Origin: CAYXPR01 sp964467255
GTDB lineage: Bacteria; Pseudomonadota; Alphaproteobacteria; Rickettsiales; RGZB01
Direction of reading: 5' to 3'
Assembly (NCBI GenBank): GCA_964467255.1
Contig: CAYXPR010000004.1
Location: forward strand, 1-64,000
DNA: 64,000 bases
Shown: positions 17,590 through 26,214 of the stretch, in pieces
Position numbering within the stretch: the first letter of the stretch is position 1
Layout: each line of letters starts with the position of its first letter
Made by a program: the position numbers and the translations under genes
Notes under the pieces: model-generated
The model's input: the letters and a program-made list of their open reading frames with translations, nothing else
The model's database searches: none
What the model was told of the DNA's origin: nothing

Positions 17590-18960
17590 ATGGAAGAATA
17601 TATCGAAAGTGGCCCGCGCACCAACGCGCAGGAATTCAGCGTCAGTGAAATATCTAACCTGTTGAAAAAGCGGGTGGAAGATGCCTTTCCGCATGTGCGG
17701 GTACGGGGCGAAATATCGGGGTTTAAACGCGCCGCCAGCGGGCATTTATATTTTGACCTGAAAGACGAAGGCGCGGTGATGAACGCCGTGTGCTGGCGCG
17801 GGGTGGCGGGGCATTTTAAAGTGCAACCCGAAGAAGGTATGGAAGTGGTGGTGACGGGGAAAATCACCACCTACCAAGGCAGTTCACGCTATCAGATTGT
17901 GGTGGAGCGGCTGGAGCCTGCGGGTGCGGGCGCGCTGATGGCGCTGCTGGAGGCACGTAAAAAACAGCTTGCCGCTGAGGGTTTATTCAGCGAGGAGCGC
18001 AAAAAACCAATTCCGTATCTGCCAAAAGTGATTGGCGTGGTGACCAGCCCCACGGGCGCGGTGATACGCGATATTCTGCACCGTATTGGTGACCGCTTCC
18101 CGTGCCATGTGCTGGTGTGGCCCGTGCTAGTGCAGGGCGAAAACGCCAAAGAGCAAATCACCAAAGCCATTCAAGGGTTCAACGCCATTACAGGCGAGGG
18201 AAATATTCCGCGGCCTGATCTGCTGATTGTGGCGCGCGGGGGTGGCAGCATTGAAGATTTATGGGCGTTTAACGAAGAAATGGTGGTGCGCGCCGCCGCG
18301 GCTTCTGAGATTCCACTTATTTCTGCCGTGGGGCATGAGACCGACACGACGCTGATTGATTTTGCCGCTGACCGCCGTGCACCCACGCCGACCGCGGCGG
18401 CGGAAATGGCGGTGCCGGTGAAGGCCGATTTGGTGGCGGCGTTACTGCAAATGGCGCAGCGCCTGTTTGGTGGTATTACGCGCGAACTGAAACATAAAAC
18501 GCAATATGTGGAAGGCCTCGCGCGCGGACTTATCAGCCCGCAAAAACTGCTGGAAAACATGACTCAGCGGCTGGATGACTGGAGCGAGCGGCTTGCTGGC
18601 GCACTGCCGAAGTTGCTGAATGATAAACAACAGCGGCTGGGGCTGCTGGCGGCGAATTTAAAACCATCGCTTATTCAGCGCGACATTACCGCGCGTGCGG
18701 AAAAAGTGGCGGCGCTGGCGCGGTTACTCGAAAGTTACCATTACAAAAAAGTGCTGGCGCGCGGGTTTGCGCTGGTGCGCGATGAAAAAAACCAACTGGT
18801 GAAATCGGTCACCGCTCTTACCGCCGGAGCCGGGCTAACGCTGGAGCTGGCGGATGGTAGCGCACACGCGCATGTGGATGGCGAAAAGCCGAATAAGAAA
18901 GCGGCCGCCAAAAAGGCAGCCGCTCCCACTAAGCCATCCGGACAAGGTGATTTGTTTTAA
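17590..18960 (+). CDS. xseA: Exodeoxyribonuclease VII large subunit
   Basis: Large subunit of the nuclease that degrades single-stranded DNA. 456 residues from ATG 17590, which has AAAGGG close by. The N-terminal OB domain contains VRVRGEISGFKRAASGHLYFDL in part, with the typical GHLYFDLKDE. The catalytic core has VGVVTSPTGAVIRDIL, ARGGGSIEDLWAFNEE and SAVGHETDTTLID. The C-terminus is Lys/Ala-rich. xseB is not next to it. It is divergent from purD. Confidence 0.96.
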   Translation: MEEYIESGPRTNAQEFSVSEISNLLKKRVEDAFPHVRVRGEISGFKRAASGHLYFDLKDEGAVMNAVCWRGVAGHFKVQPEEGMEVVVTGKITTYQGSSRYQIVVERLEPAGAGALMALLEARKKQLAAEGLFSEERKKPIPYLPKVIGVVTSPTGAVIRDILHRIGDRFPCHVLVWPVLVQGENAKEQITKAIQGFNAITGEGNIPRPDLLIVARGGGSIEDLWAFNEEMVVRAAAASEIPLISAVGHETDTTLIDFAADRRAPTPTAAAEMAVPVKADLVAALLQMAQRLFGGITRELKHKTQYVEGLARGLISPQKLLENMTQRLDDWSERLAGALPKLLNDKQQRLGLLAANLKPSLIQRDITARAEKVAALARLLESYHYKKVLARGFALVRDEKNQLVKSVTALTAGAGLTLELADGSAHAHVDGEKPNKKAAAKKAAAPTKPSGQGDLF

Positions 18961-18966
18961 GCACCC

Positions 18967-19422
18967 TTAAAATTTGAAATTGAAACTGTAGCCGCTGCCA
19001 TAGTGATGGCTGTAGCCATTGCCGTGGTAGTAGGGGCGTTTGTATCCGTGCCCATAGCCGTGCCCGTGTCCATAGCCATGACCGTAATAACGGTCTCTGC
19101 CGCGATCACCAAAAGTAATCACGGTATAATTCGGGCGATAGGCCGGACGATAGTAGGGTACATACGTCACCACTTCTTCGCGGATGATGGTGGGTGCGGT
19201 GACCACGCGCGAAGGTTGGGCGTAAGCCGGTTCGGGATTTTGCACCTCCCATGCACCATCGGGCTTCATGCAGGCAGTGCCGTAGCTTTCCTGCAGTTTG
19301 CCACCGACTTTCACGTTTTTGGTATATTCCCGGCAATAAGGCTCATTGGCATGGGCGGTGGCTAAGGCCATCGGCAGACCAAGACCAATCACAGCGAAAA
19401 TGACGGGGAGTTTGAGGCGCAT
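18967..19422 (-). CDS. Secreted Gly/His/Tyr-rich protein with a 17-kDa-antigen-like Cys motif
   Basis: 151 residues with a clear signal peptide (VIFAVIGLGLPMALATAHA). Mature residues ~25-60 contain YCREYTKNVKVGGK, then YGTACMKPDGAWEV, a two-Cys segment found in alphaproteobacterial envelope proteins related to the 17-kDa surface antigen. The C-terminal half is low-complexity, with repeats of Gly-His and Gly-Tyr (GYGHGHGYGHGY) that could bind metal or a surface. No glycine-zipper membrane segment is present. It is monocistronic, convergent with xseA (6-base gap). Confidence 0.8.
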   Translation of the reverse strand: MRLKLPVIFAVIGLGLPMALATAHANEPYCREYTKNVKVGGKLQESYGTACMKPDGAWEVQNPEPAYAQPSRVVTAPTIIREEVVTYVPYYRPAYRPNYTVITFGDRGRDRYYGHGYGHGHGYGHGYKRPYYHGNGYSHHYGSGYSFNFKF

Positions 19423-19497
19423 AGGTATCCTTATAAAAGGTTCATACTATGCTTAATACGCCCGAAGGCTCACAAACCCTTCGCAGGGCATTCAAAT

Positions 19498-20367
19498 TTA
19501 TTTTGGCCAGCGTTTATGCACCCACATCCACTGGGCGGGCTGCTCGCGAATCCAGCCCTCAAGCAGCGTGTTTACCTCGCGCATGATGGTGGTGGTGTCT
19601 TTGCCTTTGGTGGCAAGGGCGGGGTATATGGTGACCTCGAAATACGCCCCCTTTTTGCGCACCACGCGGGCGGGAATAAGTGGTGTGCCATATTTAAGGG
19701 AGAACTCGGCTATGCCTTGCGCCGTCATCGCATCGCGCCCGAAAAAGGGCACGGGAATACCTTCATTCATTTTCTGGTCCACCAGCATACCCACCGGCCG
19801 GTTGCTTTTGATAGCCCGTACGGTGGCAATCGCCCCTTCTTTGCCTTTGGAGAAAAGACCGGCATGACTGTTGCGGCGTGTAAAGCGGTAGAGCTTTTCC
19901 ACCCATGGGTTATTTGCCATGCGGTACATGAGCACGAGCGGAATGCCATATTCAAATGCGGATTTTGGGCCCATCTCCCAATTTGCCAGATGGCCGGAAA
20001 AAATGATGGCGCCGTGTGTGGGGTTTTTCGCGATTTCAAGATTCTCTGTGCCGAGCAGGGTGACGCGCGCAGTAAATTTTTTTCCATTCAGCGAAGGTAT
20101 GTGTGATGCCTCGGCGGCCACGCGGCCGAGATTATCCCACATCTCACGCAGAATTTTTTTCCGTTCGGTTTCCGATAATTCCGGCATGGCCAGCCGGAGG
20201 TTTTCATCGGCGATACGATGCACTTTTAAAAACGGCCCGAGCAGCCGCGCGATGCGTGCGCCAAGCGCCGAGGCAAGGTCGATGCCCAGCATCCAGAAAA
20301 ACCAATACATCACCCATGCGACAACGCCTTCAAAGGCATAGCGCAGATGTTTGAGCGCGCGCGACAT
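19498..20367 (-). CDS. Lipid A biosynthesis acyltransferase (LpxL/HtrB family)
   Basis: Transfers a fatty acid from acyl-ACP to the lipid A precursor at the inner membrane. An N-terminal hydrophobic segment (VVAWVMYWFFWMLGI) is followed by the catalytic H-x4-E motif in FSGHLANWEMGP. A conserved basic motif follows, and the protein ends in QWMWVHKRWPK, typical of the family. At 289 residues it is normal. It is the last gene of the LPS operon, 2 bases after lpxK. LpxL and LpxM types cannot be told apart here. Confidence 0.92.
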   Translation of the reverse strand: MSRALKHLRYAFEGVVAWVMYWFFWMLGIDLASALGARIARLLGPFLKVHRIADENLRLAMPELSETERKKILREMWDNLGRVAAEASHIPSLNGKKFTARVTLLGTENLEIAKNPTHGAIIFSGHLANWEMGPKSAFEYGIPLVLMYRMANNPWVEKLYRFTRRNSHAGLFSKGKEGAIATVRAIKSNRPVGMLVDQKMNEGIPVPFFGRDAMTAQGIAEFSLKYGTPLIPARVVRKKGAYFEVTIYPALATKGKDTTTIMREVNTLLEGWIREQPAQWMWVHKRWPK

Positions 20368-20369
20368 GG

Positions 20370-21341
20370 TTATTTTTTACCCAGCTTTTTGAGCGCGAAC
20401 TGCGTGAGCGCATCGGTGTCTTTGAACTGCACGGTGATTGGGAAAACAGTTACTTTTTGTGCGAACTCAGCGGGCAGGCGCACGAAATCCTTCTCGGTGG
20501 TGATGAAGGTATCTGCCTCTTTTTCAGCGGCCCGCTGCTCGAGCAGCGCAATATCAGAGGGGCGGTAATGATGGTGGTCGTCAAAACCAATTGTATGCCG
20601 CAAATATACACCAAAGCTGATGAGGGACTGAAAGAATTTATCCGGCCGCGCAATGCCGGCAAAAGCGAGGTAGTTTTTGCGCGGCAGGCCCACCACAGTT
20701 GGTTCTATGCTGGCGTCAAAGATAGGCAGCGTGTCTGCAAGCAACTCCCGGACATCCCAATCGTCGGCGCCGATGAACACGATGGCATCGGCTCGCTTCA
20801 TGCCGCGTGCAACAGGTTCCCGCAAGGGGCCTGCCGGAAACGGAAAGCGGTTGCCAAGACCGTAACCGCCATCGACCACTGCCAGCGTTAGGTCTTTGGC
20901 AACAGAGGTGTTTTGCAAACCATCATCCATGATGATGAGTGTGGCGCCGTTTTCTATCGCGTAGGCCACGGTGGATTTTTTGCAGTTGCCGATGTAGCAC
21001 GGCGCATGGCGGGCGAGTAGCAGCGGTTCGTCGCCTACATCACGTGCGGTGTGCGTTTTGCTATCGACGCGCGTCGGCTTTTTGATTTTCCCGCCGTAAC
21101 CACGGCTTACAAACGCCAGTTTTGGGTAACGGTCGTGTAGGATTTTGGCCACGGTAATAGCAGTGGGTGTTTTACCTGCACCACCCAGCGTGAAATTACC
21201 GATGCAAATAATCGGCACAGAAAAACGTGTGGGGCGGGTGAGTGTTTGCTTTAACATAACACCGAGGCAATACAGAACTCCGAAGGGGAGAAGAAGCTCG
21301 GCTTTGATGGGCCGGTATTGCCAGAAGAGCGGCGCCCTCAT
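20370..21341 (-). CDS. lpxK: Tetraacyldisaccharide 4'-kinase
   Basis: Phosphorylates the 4' position of lipid A disaccharide. An N-terminal hydrophobic patch is followed by a P-loop in GNFTLGGAGKTPTAI, then FVSRGYGGKIK and the DDGLQN motif. 323 residues is the usual size. Its ATG overlaps the waaA stop by 4 bases, and the acyltransferase follows after 2 bases. Confidence 0.95.
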   Translation of the reverse strand: MRAPLFWQYRPIKAELLLPFGVLYCLGVMLKQTLTRPTRFSVPIICIGNFTLGGAGKTPTAITVAKILHDRYPKLAFVSRGYGGKIKKPTRVDSKTHTARDVGDEPLLLARHAPCYIGNCKKSTVAYAIENGATLIIMDDGLQNTSVAKDLTLAVVDGGYGLGNRFPFPAGPLREPVARGMKRADAIVFIGADDWDVRELLADTLPIFDASIEPTVVGLPRKNYLAFAGIARPDKFFQSLISFGVYLRHTIGFDDHHHYRPSDIALLEQRAAEKEADTFITTEKDFVRLPAEFAQKVTVFPITVQFKDTDALTQFALKKLGKK

Positions 21342-22624
21342 GGCTTGCTGGCAGGAGGTTGTGTGTTGAAATAAGGCTCGAGTGCTTTCGTGTATTGCTG
21401 CAATACACCAGCCTTACTTTCCACCAGTTCGAGTGCGGCGCCTGCGAGCTTTTCCTGCTGCGTGTGGTCTGTCAGCAGGGTATCGAGCGTGCTGGTAAGT
21501 TGCTGGCCATCGGAGAGTTTGAGACAGGCGTTGGCATCGAGCATTTCTTTGTAAATGCGCGAGAAATTTTCCACATACGGGCCGGTAAGAATGGCGCATT
21601 CAAGACGCGCGGCCTCAAGCGGATTATGCCCACCTTGTGGCACGAGCGAACCGCCCATCAGCACAATGCTGGTGAGGCGGTAAAACAAACCGAGCTCACC
21701 CATTGTGTCGGCGATATACATGTCGGTTTCTTCGCGAATCAGCTCACCACGCGAACGCATCGCGACTTTAAGTTTGTAGGTGGCGCCAATTTTTTCTGCC
21801 AGTGCCGGTGCGCGTTCCGGGTGGCGCGGCGCCAGCAGCGTGAGCAGGCGCGGGTGTTTTTCCTTGAGGGTTTTATGCGTGGCGGCGATAAAGTCTTCTT
21901 CGCCTTCATGCGTGCTGGCAGCCAGCCACACAGGGCGCTCGCCAATCATGGAAATCATCTGGCCGGTTTCTTTCGGGTCTGCCGGAAGTGCCGGTGCATC
22001 GAATTTTAAATTGCCGAGGTTGTGAATATTTTTTGCCCCCAGTTGTTGCAGGCGCGTACCGTCTTCCGGCGTTTGTGCCAGCGTGAGGTCAAAGCACCCC
22101 AGCATCTGCTGTGCAAGGCGCCCAGCGCGCTTCCAGCGGTCAAACGACTCAGGCGAAATGCAGGCATTCACCTGAATCATTTTGCAGCCGGTGTTGTGCG
22201 TTTCAATAATCAGGTTCGGCCAGAGTTCCGATTCCACCCACAGCGCCACCGAGGGCTGCCAGTGATTTAAAAAGCGGCGCACGGCGACAGTTTTATCTAC
22301 CGGCACATATTGATGGTAGGCATTTTTTGGCAAGCGCTTTTCGAGCATGCGTGCGCTGGTGACGGTGCCGGTGGTGACCAGCACGTTCGTGCCTTTGTGA
22401 TTTTCGGTGATGTGTTTGATGAGCGGAAGTACCGACACGGCCTCGCCGACACTGGCAGCATGCAGCCATACGAGCGCACCGGCAGGGCGCGGAAACGCGG
22501 CGTGACCCAAGCGTTCGGGGAAACGCGCTTCATCTTCTTTGCCCATCTGCTTGCGGCGCGCGAGGTAAAGGTCAATCAGCGGGCCGCCGAGGCTGGTGAG
22601 AATCTGGTAGAGCTTGAATTGCAC
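21338..22624 (-). CDS. waaA: 3-deoxy-D-manno-octulosonic acid (Kdo) transferase
   Basis: Adds Kdo to lipid A, the first core sugar. 428 residues, GT30 family. A short N-terminal membrane-associated segment is followed by LVWLHAASVGEAVSVLPL, which holds the catalytic Glu, then VTTGTVTSARML. The C-terminal half has VLMGGSLVPQGGHNPLEAA, which is typical. It overlaps lpxK, and the DUF374 acyltransferase gene lies 18 bases upstream. Confidence 0.95.
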   Translation of the reverse strand: MQFKLYQILTSLGGPLIDLYLARRKQMGKEDEARFPERLGHAAFPRPAGALVWLHAASVGEAVSVLPLIKHITENHKGTNVLVTTGTVTSARMLEKRLPKNAYHQYVPVDKTVAVRRFLNHWQPSVALWVESELWPNLIIETHNTGCKMIQVNACISPESFDRWKRAGRLAQQMLGCFDLTLAQTPEDGTRLQQLGAKNIHNLGNLKFDAPALPADPKETGQMISMIGERPVWLAASTHEGEEDFIAATHKTLKEKHPRLLTLLAPRHPERAPALAEKIGATYKLKVAMRSRGELIREETDMYIADTMGELGLFYRLTSIVLMGGSLVPQGGHNPLEAARLECAILTGPYVENFSRIYKEMLDANACLKLSDGQQLTSTLDTLLTDHTQQEKLAGAALELVESKAGVLQQYTKALEPYFNTQPPASKP

Positions 22625-22642
22625 GAAATCGTATTCCTGTTA

Positions 22643-23374
22643 TTACACCAACGGTGCGGGCTCAATCGGCACGCGACCCGCTTTGGTATCGGCCAAAGCT
22701 GTTATTTGGTTTAAACGATTTTCGAGTGTCTTTCTACCTTTTTTCACCTCGGCGTCGGGCGCATTTTTGCTTAGTTTCAACGGTTTGCCGCACACGAACA
22801 CGGCGCGCCCAAACGGGAAGGGGAACAGGTAGCGGTCCCACGTGTTCACCGCCCAGCTATTGCCAGTGGAAAAGGCGATGGGGTAAATCGGCACACCAGT
22901 AAGCGCGGCGATATTGACTACGTGGCTCGATACGCGCATGCGCGGGCCCTTCGGGCCATCGGGCGAGAGGCACAGCGTGTACCCTTTTTCGAGCGTGGTG
23001 ATGGAGTCGCGCAGGGCCTGACTACCGCCGCGATTTTTTGCGCCTTTATTTGCCGTTTTGGCGCGGTTGCTGGAACCGCGAATGACCTGCAAACCGAAAT
23101 GCCGGAGCAAGCCTGCCATCATGTCGCCGTGGCGGTGGCGCGAAATAATGGTGTAGACCTGCTCGGGGTGCGGTGCGAAGTTTGGCATCATCGACGAGCG
23201 CGCATGCCAGAAAGCTAAAATAACGGGCTCTTTTTTCTCGAGCTTTTCTTTGAGCTCGTCAAAGCCCTCAATCTGCCAGCGCTTGGAAAGATACACAAAG
23301 CGGATGTAGCGGGCGAGCACAAGGCTGGTGAGGCGGGTGAGAAACGGCGGGCGCTGTGTGGGCTCAGTGTGCAC
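22643..23374 (-). CDS. DUF374 lysophospholipid-acyltransferase-like protein
   Basis: 243 residues, start GTG immediately after the msbA stop. The family is recognised from ILAFWHARSSMMP, the short 'ISRHRHGDM' motif, the 'VIRGSSNR' stretch and LCLSPDGPKGPR. It is thought to transfer acyl groups, and is often found next to waaA in alphaproteobacteria. The exact lipid is not known. Its place between msbA and waaA supports a role in lipid A or membrane lipid processing. Confidence 0.88.
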   Translation of the reverse strand: MHTEPTQRPPFLTRLTSLVLARYIRFVYLSKRWQIEGFDELKEKLEKKEPVILAFWHARSSMMPNFAPHPEQVYTIISRHRHGDMMAGLLRHFGLQVIRGSSNRAKTANKGAKNRGGSQALRDSITTLEKGYTLCLSPDGPKGPRMRVSSHVVNIAALTGVPIYPIAFSTGNSWAVNTWDRYLFPFPFGRAVFVCGKPLKLSKNAPDAEVKKGRKTLENRLNQITALADTKAGRVPIEPAPLV

Positions 23375-25201
23375 TTACGACGCCCTCTTTTTTTCCTGCG
23401 CCGCGAACTGGCGCGCATAGAGGCGGCTATATTCGCCTTTCTTTTTGAGGAGCGCATCGTGGCTGCCATGTTCCACAACGCGGCCACCGCTGATGACGTA
23501 AATTTTATCGGCATCTTTTACCGTGGAGAGTCGGTGTGCAATCACGATAGTGGTGCGGTTTTTCATGAGGCGCCCTAGTGCCTGCTGCACTTGCGACTCC
23601 GATGCGGTGTCGAGTGAAGATGTGGCTTCATCGAGCAGCAGAATGGGCGCGTTTTTCAGCATGGCGCGTGCAATGGCGATGCGCTGGCGCTGCCCGCCAG
23701 AGAGGCGCACACCATGCTGGCCGATGACAGTGTCATAGCCTTGCGGCAGCTTTTGAATGAAGTCGTGCGCGGCGGCTGCTTTTGCTGCGGCGATAATATC
23801 TTTCTCGCTGGCGTTTGGTTTGCCATAGGCGATGTTGGCGCGGATGCTGTCGTCAAACAACAGGCTTTCCTGCGTGACAATGCCGACGGATTTGCGCAGC
23901 GACGCGAGCGTGACTTTTTTAATGTCCTGTCCGTCGAGCAAAATACTGCCCTTGCTGGGGTCGTAAAACCGCAGGATGAGATTGAGGATGGTGCTTTTGC
24001 CGCCACCCGATTCACCCACCAGCGCCACCTTGCTGCCTGCCGCAACATCGAGCGAAATGCCGTGCAGCACGTCGACTTCATCGTTATACGCAAACTGTAT
24101 CTGCTTGAATTGCACCGTGCCTTTTTTGAGTTTTAAGGCCTTCGCATTTTTCATGTCGCGGATGGTGGGTTTGGTATCCATCATCGCATAATAACGCGCG
24201 ACAGCGGCAAGGCCTTCTTGCGTGTTGGCGGTGAGGCCAGAAAGGCTTTTGATGGGTTTATACGCCATGATGAGCGCGCCAATAAACGAGAAGAACGCAC
24301 CCGGCGTGGTGTGGCCTTCAATCACCTGCCAACCGCCATACCACACGACGGCGGCAATCGCGATGCCGGAGAGCGCTTCCATGATGGGCGAGGAGGCAGA
24401 TTCTAGTTTCGCAGCGCGAATATACAGCTGGAATAATTTTTCCATCGCGGTTTTAGCTTTGGCAGATTCAAGCTCCTCATTCGTGCAGGCTTTCACGATG
24501 CGGATGGCCTGGAATGTATCATCAAGCGAGGCGGTGAACTGCCCCATTTCTTCCTGCGTGCGTGTGGCAACGCGGCGCATTTTTTTACCCAATCGCACGA
24601 CGGGCAGCACCGCAATGGGGAACACGGTGAAGGCAATCAGCGCGAGCGAGGCGCTCTGATAAAACATCACTGCCACGAGGAACACGAGCGTGACAATTTC
24701 CTTCGCGAAGTTCGAGAGAAAGTTGGTGAGGTTGCGGCGGATAATCTGCACATCGTTTGAAAAACGCGAAATCAATTTGCCGGAACTGTGTGTGGAAAAC
24801 AGCGCGATGTCGGAGCTAAGCAGGTGGCGGTAAAGCGAAAGCTGCATGTCGGTCGTGATGCGCTGGCCGACATATTTCATCATCACCATCTGGCCGTAAG
24901 AGCCCGCGCCTTTCAGCGCTGCGAGAGCTAAGATGGCAATGGGTAGAGCAAGTAACAGGCTTGTATCGTTCTTAAGGAAAATACCATCAAGCACGGGCTG
25001 GAGCAGCCACGCATTGCCCGCCGTGGCAGCGGCCACCACAATCATGCACAATGCGGCCAGCCCAAGGCGGCGGAGATGGAAATTAATATGGTCGTTCCAC
25101 AGGCGTTCAACGAGGCGCACGCTGGCCTCCGGGTTCGGCACGCCTTCGCGGCGCTTGCCCCGTGTGAGCAGAAAAGCGATAAAACGCTGGACCAGTTTCA
25201 T
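23375..25201 (-). CDS. msbA: MsbA-type lipid ABC exporter (fused permease and ATPase)
   Basis: Flips core-lipid A across the inner membrane. 608 residues from the ATG at 25201 (GAAGG upstream); a longer frame adds a Cys-rich stretch unlike the family. Residues ~30-330 hold the six-helix exporter domain. The ATPase has Walker A VGESGGGKST, signature LSGGQRQR, Walker B ILLLDEATSSLD and the H-loop IVIAHRLST. It is the first gene of the LPS operon, which runs msbA, DUF374, waaA, lpxK, lpxL-like. Other type 1 exporters look alike, but the neighbours favour MsbA. Confidence 0.9.
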   Translation of the reverse strand: MKLVQRFIAFLLTRGKRREGVPNPEASVRLVERLWNDHINFHLRRLGLAALCMIVVAAATAGNAWLLQPVLDGIFLKNDTSLLLALPIAILALAALKGAGSYGQMVMMKYVGQRITTDMQLSLYRHLLSSDIALFSTHSSGKLISRFSNDVQIIRRNLTNFLSNFAKEIVTLVFLVAVMFYQSASLALIAFTVFPIAVLPVVRLGKKMRRVATRTQEEMGQFTASLDDTFQAIRIVKACTNEELESAKAKTAMEKLFQLYIRAAKLESASSPIMEALSGIAIAAVVWYGGWQVIEGHTTPGAFFSFIGALIMAYKPIKSLSGLTANTQEGLAAVARYYAMMDTKPTIRDMKNAKALKLKKGTVQFKQIQFAYNDEVDVLHGISLDVAAGSKVALVGESGGGKSTILNLILRFYDPSKGSILLDGQDIKKVTLASLRKSVGIVTQESLLFDDSIRANIAYGKPNASEKDIIAAAKAAAAHDFIQKLPQGYDTVIGQHGVRLSGGQRQRIAIARAMLKNAPILLLDEATSSLDTASESQVQQALGRLMKNRTTIVIAHRLSTVKDADKIYVISGGRVVEHGSHDALLKKKGEYSRLYARQFAAQEKKRAS

Positions 25202-25295
25202 GCGTGCGGTACACCTTCTTTTGCCGCCGCAGCATAAGGGCTTTACGCTATGCAGGCAAGGCAAGAAATAGGTCTAAATACTGCGGTTTATGCTG

Positions 25296-25658
25296 TTAAT
25301 CAGGGCTTTCGGCGATGATGGTAATCAAGTGCCTTATGGCGTTTTGATGCAGCGGCCCGATGCGCTGAAAGTCACGCATTAGCCCAAGAGATGAAGCTGC
25401 GGTGACGGAGGCTTCCGCTTGGGGGAGCAAAACATGCGCCTGAATACCGAGCGCGCTGGCAATGTCGCACAAGCGGCTGACGGGCAGGCGGTTCACCCCC
25501 GTTTCGTATTTATGCAGTTGCTGCGCAGTGATACCGATTTTTTCCGCCAGTGTTTTGCGCGAAAGCCCGAGCGCCTTCCGGCAGTCGGCGATGCGCCGCC
25601 CGATACTATGGTCGACAGCGCTGGTTTTGCGTGTGTGGTTACAGATTGGTGCGTTCAT
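25296..25658 (-). CDS. XRE-family transcriptional regulator
   Basis: 120 residues from the ATG at 25658, which follows GGGGGGATC; an upstream in-frame ATG lacks a ribosome site. The helix-turn-helix spans about residues 20-75 (IGRRIADCRKALGLSRK, then ITAQQLHKYETGVNRLP). This resembles the small Cro/CI-type regulators common in alphaproteobacteria, in which the 'QQ..KYE.G.NR' recognition helix is typical. The C-terminal 45 residues are helical, probably a dimerisation region. The targets are unknown. It stands alone with its own promoter. Confidence 0.88.
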   Translation of the reverse strand: MNAPICNHTRKTSAVDHSIGRRIADCRKALGLSRKTLAEKIGITAQQLHKYETGVNRLPVSRLCDIASALGIQAHVLLPQAEASVTAASSLGLMRDFQRIGPLHQNAIRHLITIIAESPD

Positions 25659-25702
25659 GGTGATCCCCCCTGTTGTAGTAAGTGCAAGAGGTGTGCCACA
25701 GC

Positions 25703-25731
25703 ACATAAAACACCAACCGATTGAAAAACAA
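25703..25731 (-). promoter_or_regulatory. Sigma70-like promoter of the XRE regulator gene
   Basis: On the minus strand, TTGTTT (25731-25726), a 17-base spacer, and TTATGT (25708-25703). It would start transcription about 40 bases before the ATG. A short inverted repeat, AGGTT-N5-AACCT at 25750-25764, lies just upstream and could be an operator. Confidence 0.45.
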
Positions 25732-25811
25732 TGGTAATTTATGAATCTGAGGTTGACAAAACCTGTCCCGTTCTGGGAATGGGATTTTGCTCGTGCCGAA
25801 ATGAGGCGGTT

Positions 25812-26147
25812 TTAGAGTTTGCGTTTGCCGAAGTCGCTGGTGCTTGAGGGCAGCACTTGCTGATTGGCCAGCAGTCTTAACTCTTCGCCAATCACGTTCA
25901 TGTGGGTGGCAATCATGTCCAAGGTGAAAGGCTCGTTGCCCTCCAGTGTTTTGGGTGCGGTGAGGCTGAGCATAGCGTTAGAATGCCCGCCAGAGCGGCC
26001 TTCAACCGCATAGGGCGTGGCGTTTTTGCCGGATTCTAAAAAGCGCTGCAACGCGTCAATATCGCGTTTTTCACCGCTGACTTCAATACGCTGCTGGTTA
26101 AACAGCGCATCCTGATTTTCATGTAATTTGCAGGTATAACAGCCCAT
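25812..26147 (-). CDS. Small CxxC protein of unknown function (111 aa)
   Basis: The ATG at 26147 has a strong GGAGGG site 5 bases before it, which decides against longer readings. The protein begins MGCYTCKLHENQ, with a CxxC pair that could bind metal or be redox-active; there are no other cysteines. The middle contains VSGEKRDIDALQRFLESG, a helical stretch, and the C-terminus is Lys/Arg-rich. No family is recognised. It follows ppdK on the same strand, separated by about 67 bases with a -10-like TAGAAT, so it may have its own promoter. Confidence 0.75.
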   Translation of the reverse strand: MGCYTCKLHENQDALFNQQRIEVSGEKRDIDALQRFLESGKNATPYAVEGRSGGHSNAMLSLTAPKTLEGNEPFTLDMIATHMNVIGEELRLLANQQVLPSSTSDFGKRKL

Positions 26148-26214
26148 AGAACCCTCCGAGTATAGGAGAGATTCTAGCATAGTTTTTGCCGGAATAAAAC
26201 GGCTTCAATCTAGC

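Noticed and set aside
18957..18970. TTAA-N6-TTAA at the end of xseA
   Set aside because: The spacing is six, not seven, no -10 follows, and it lies between convergent stops.
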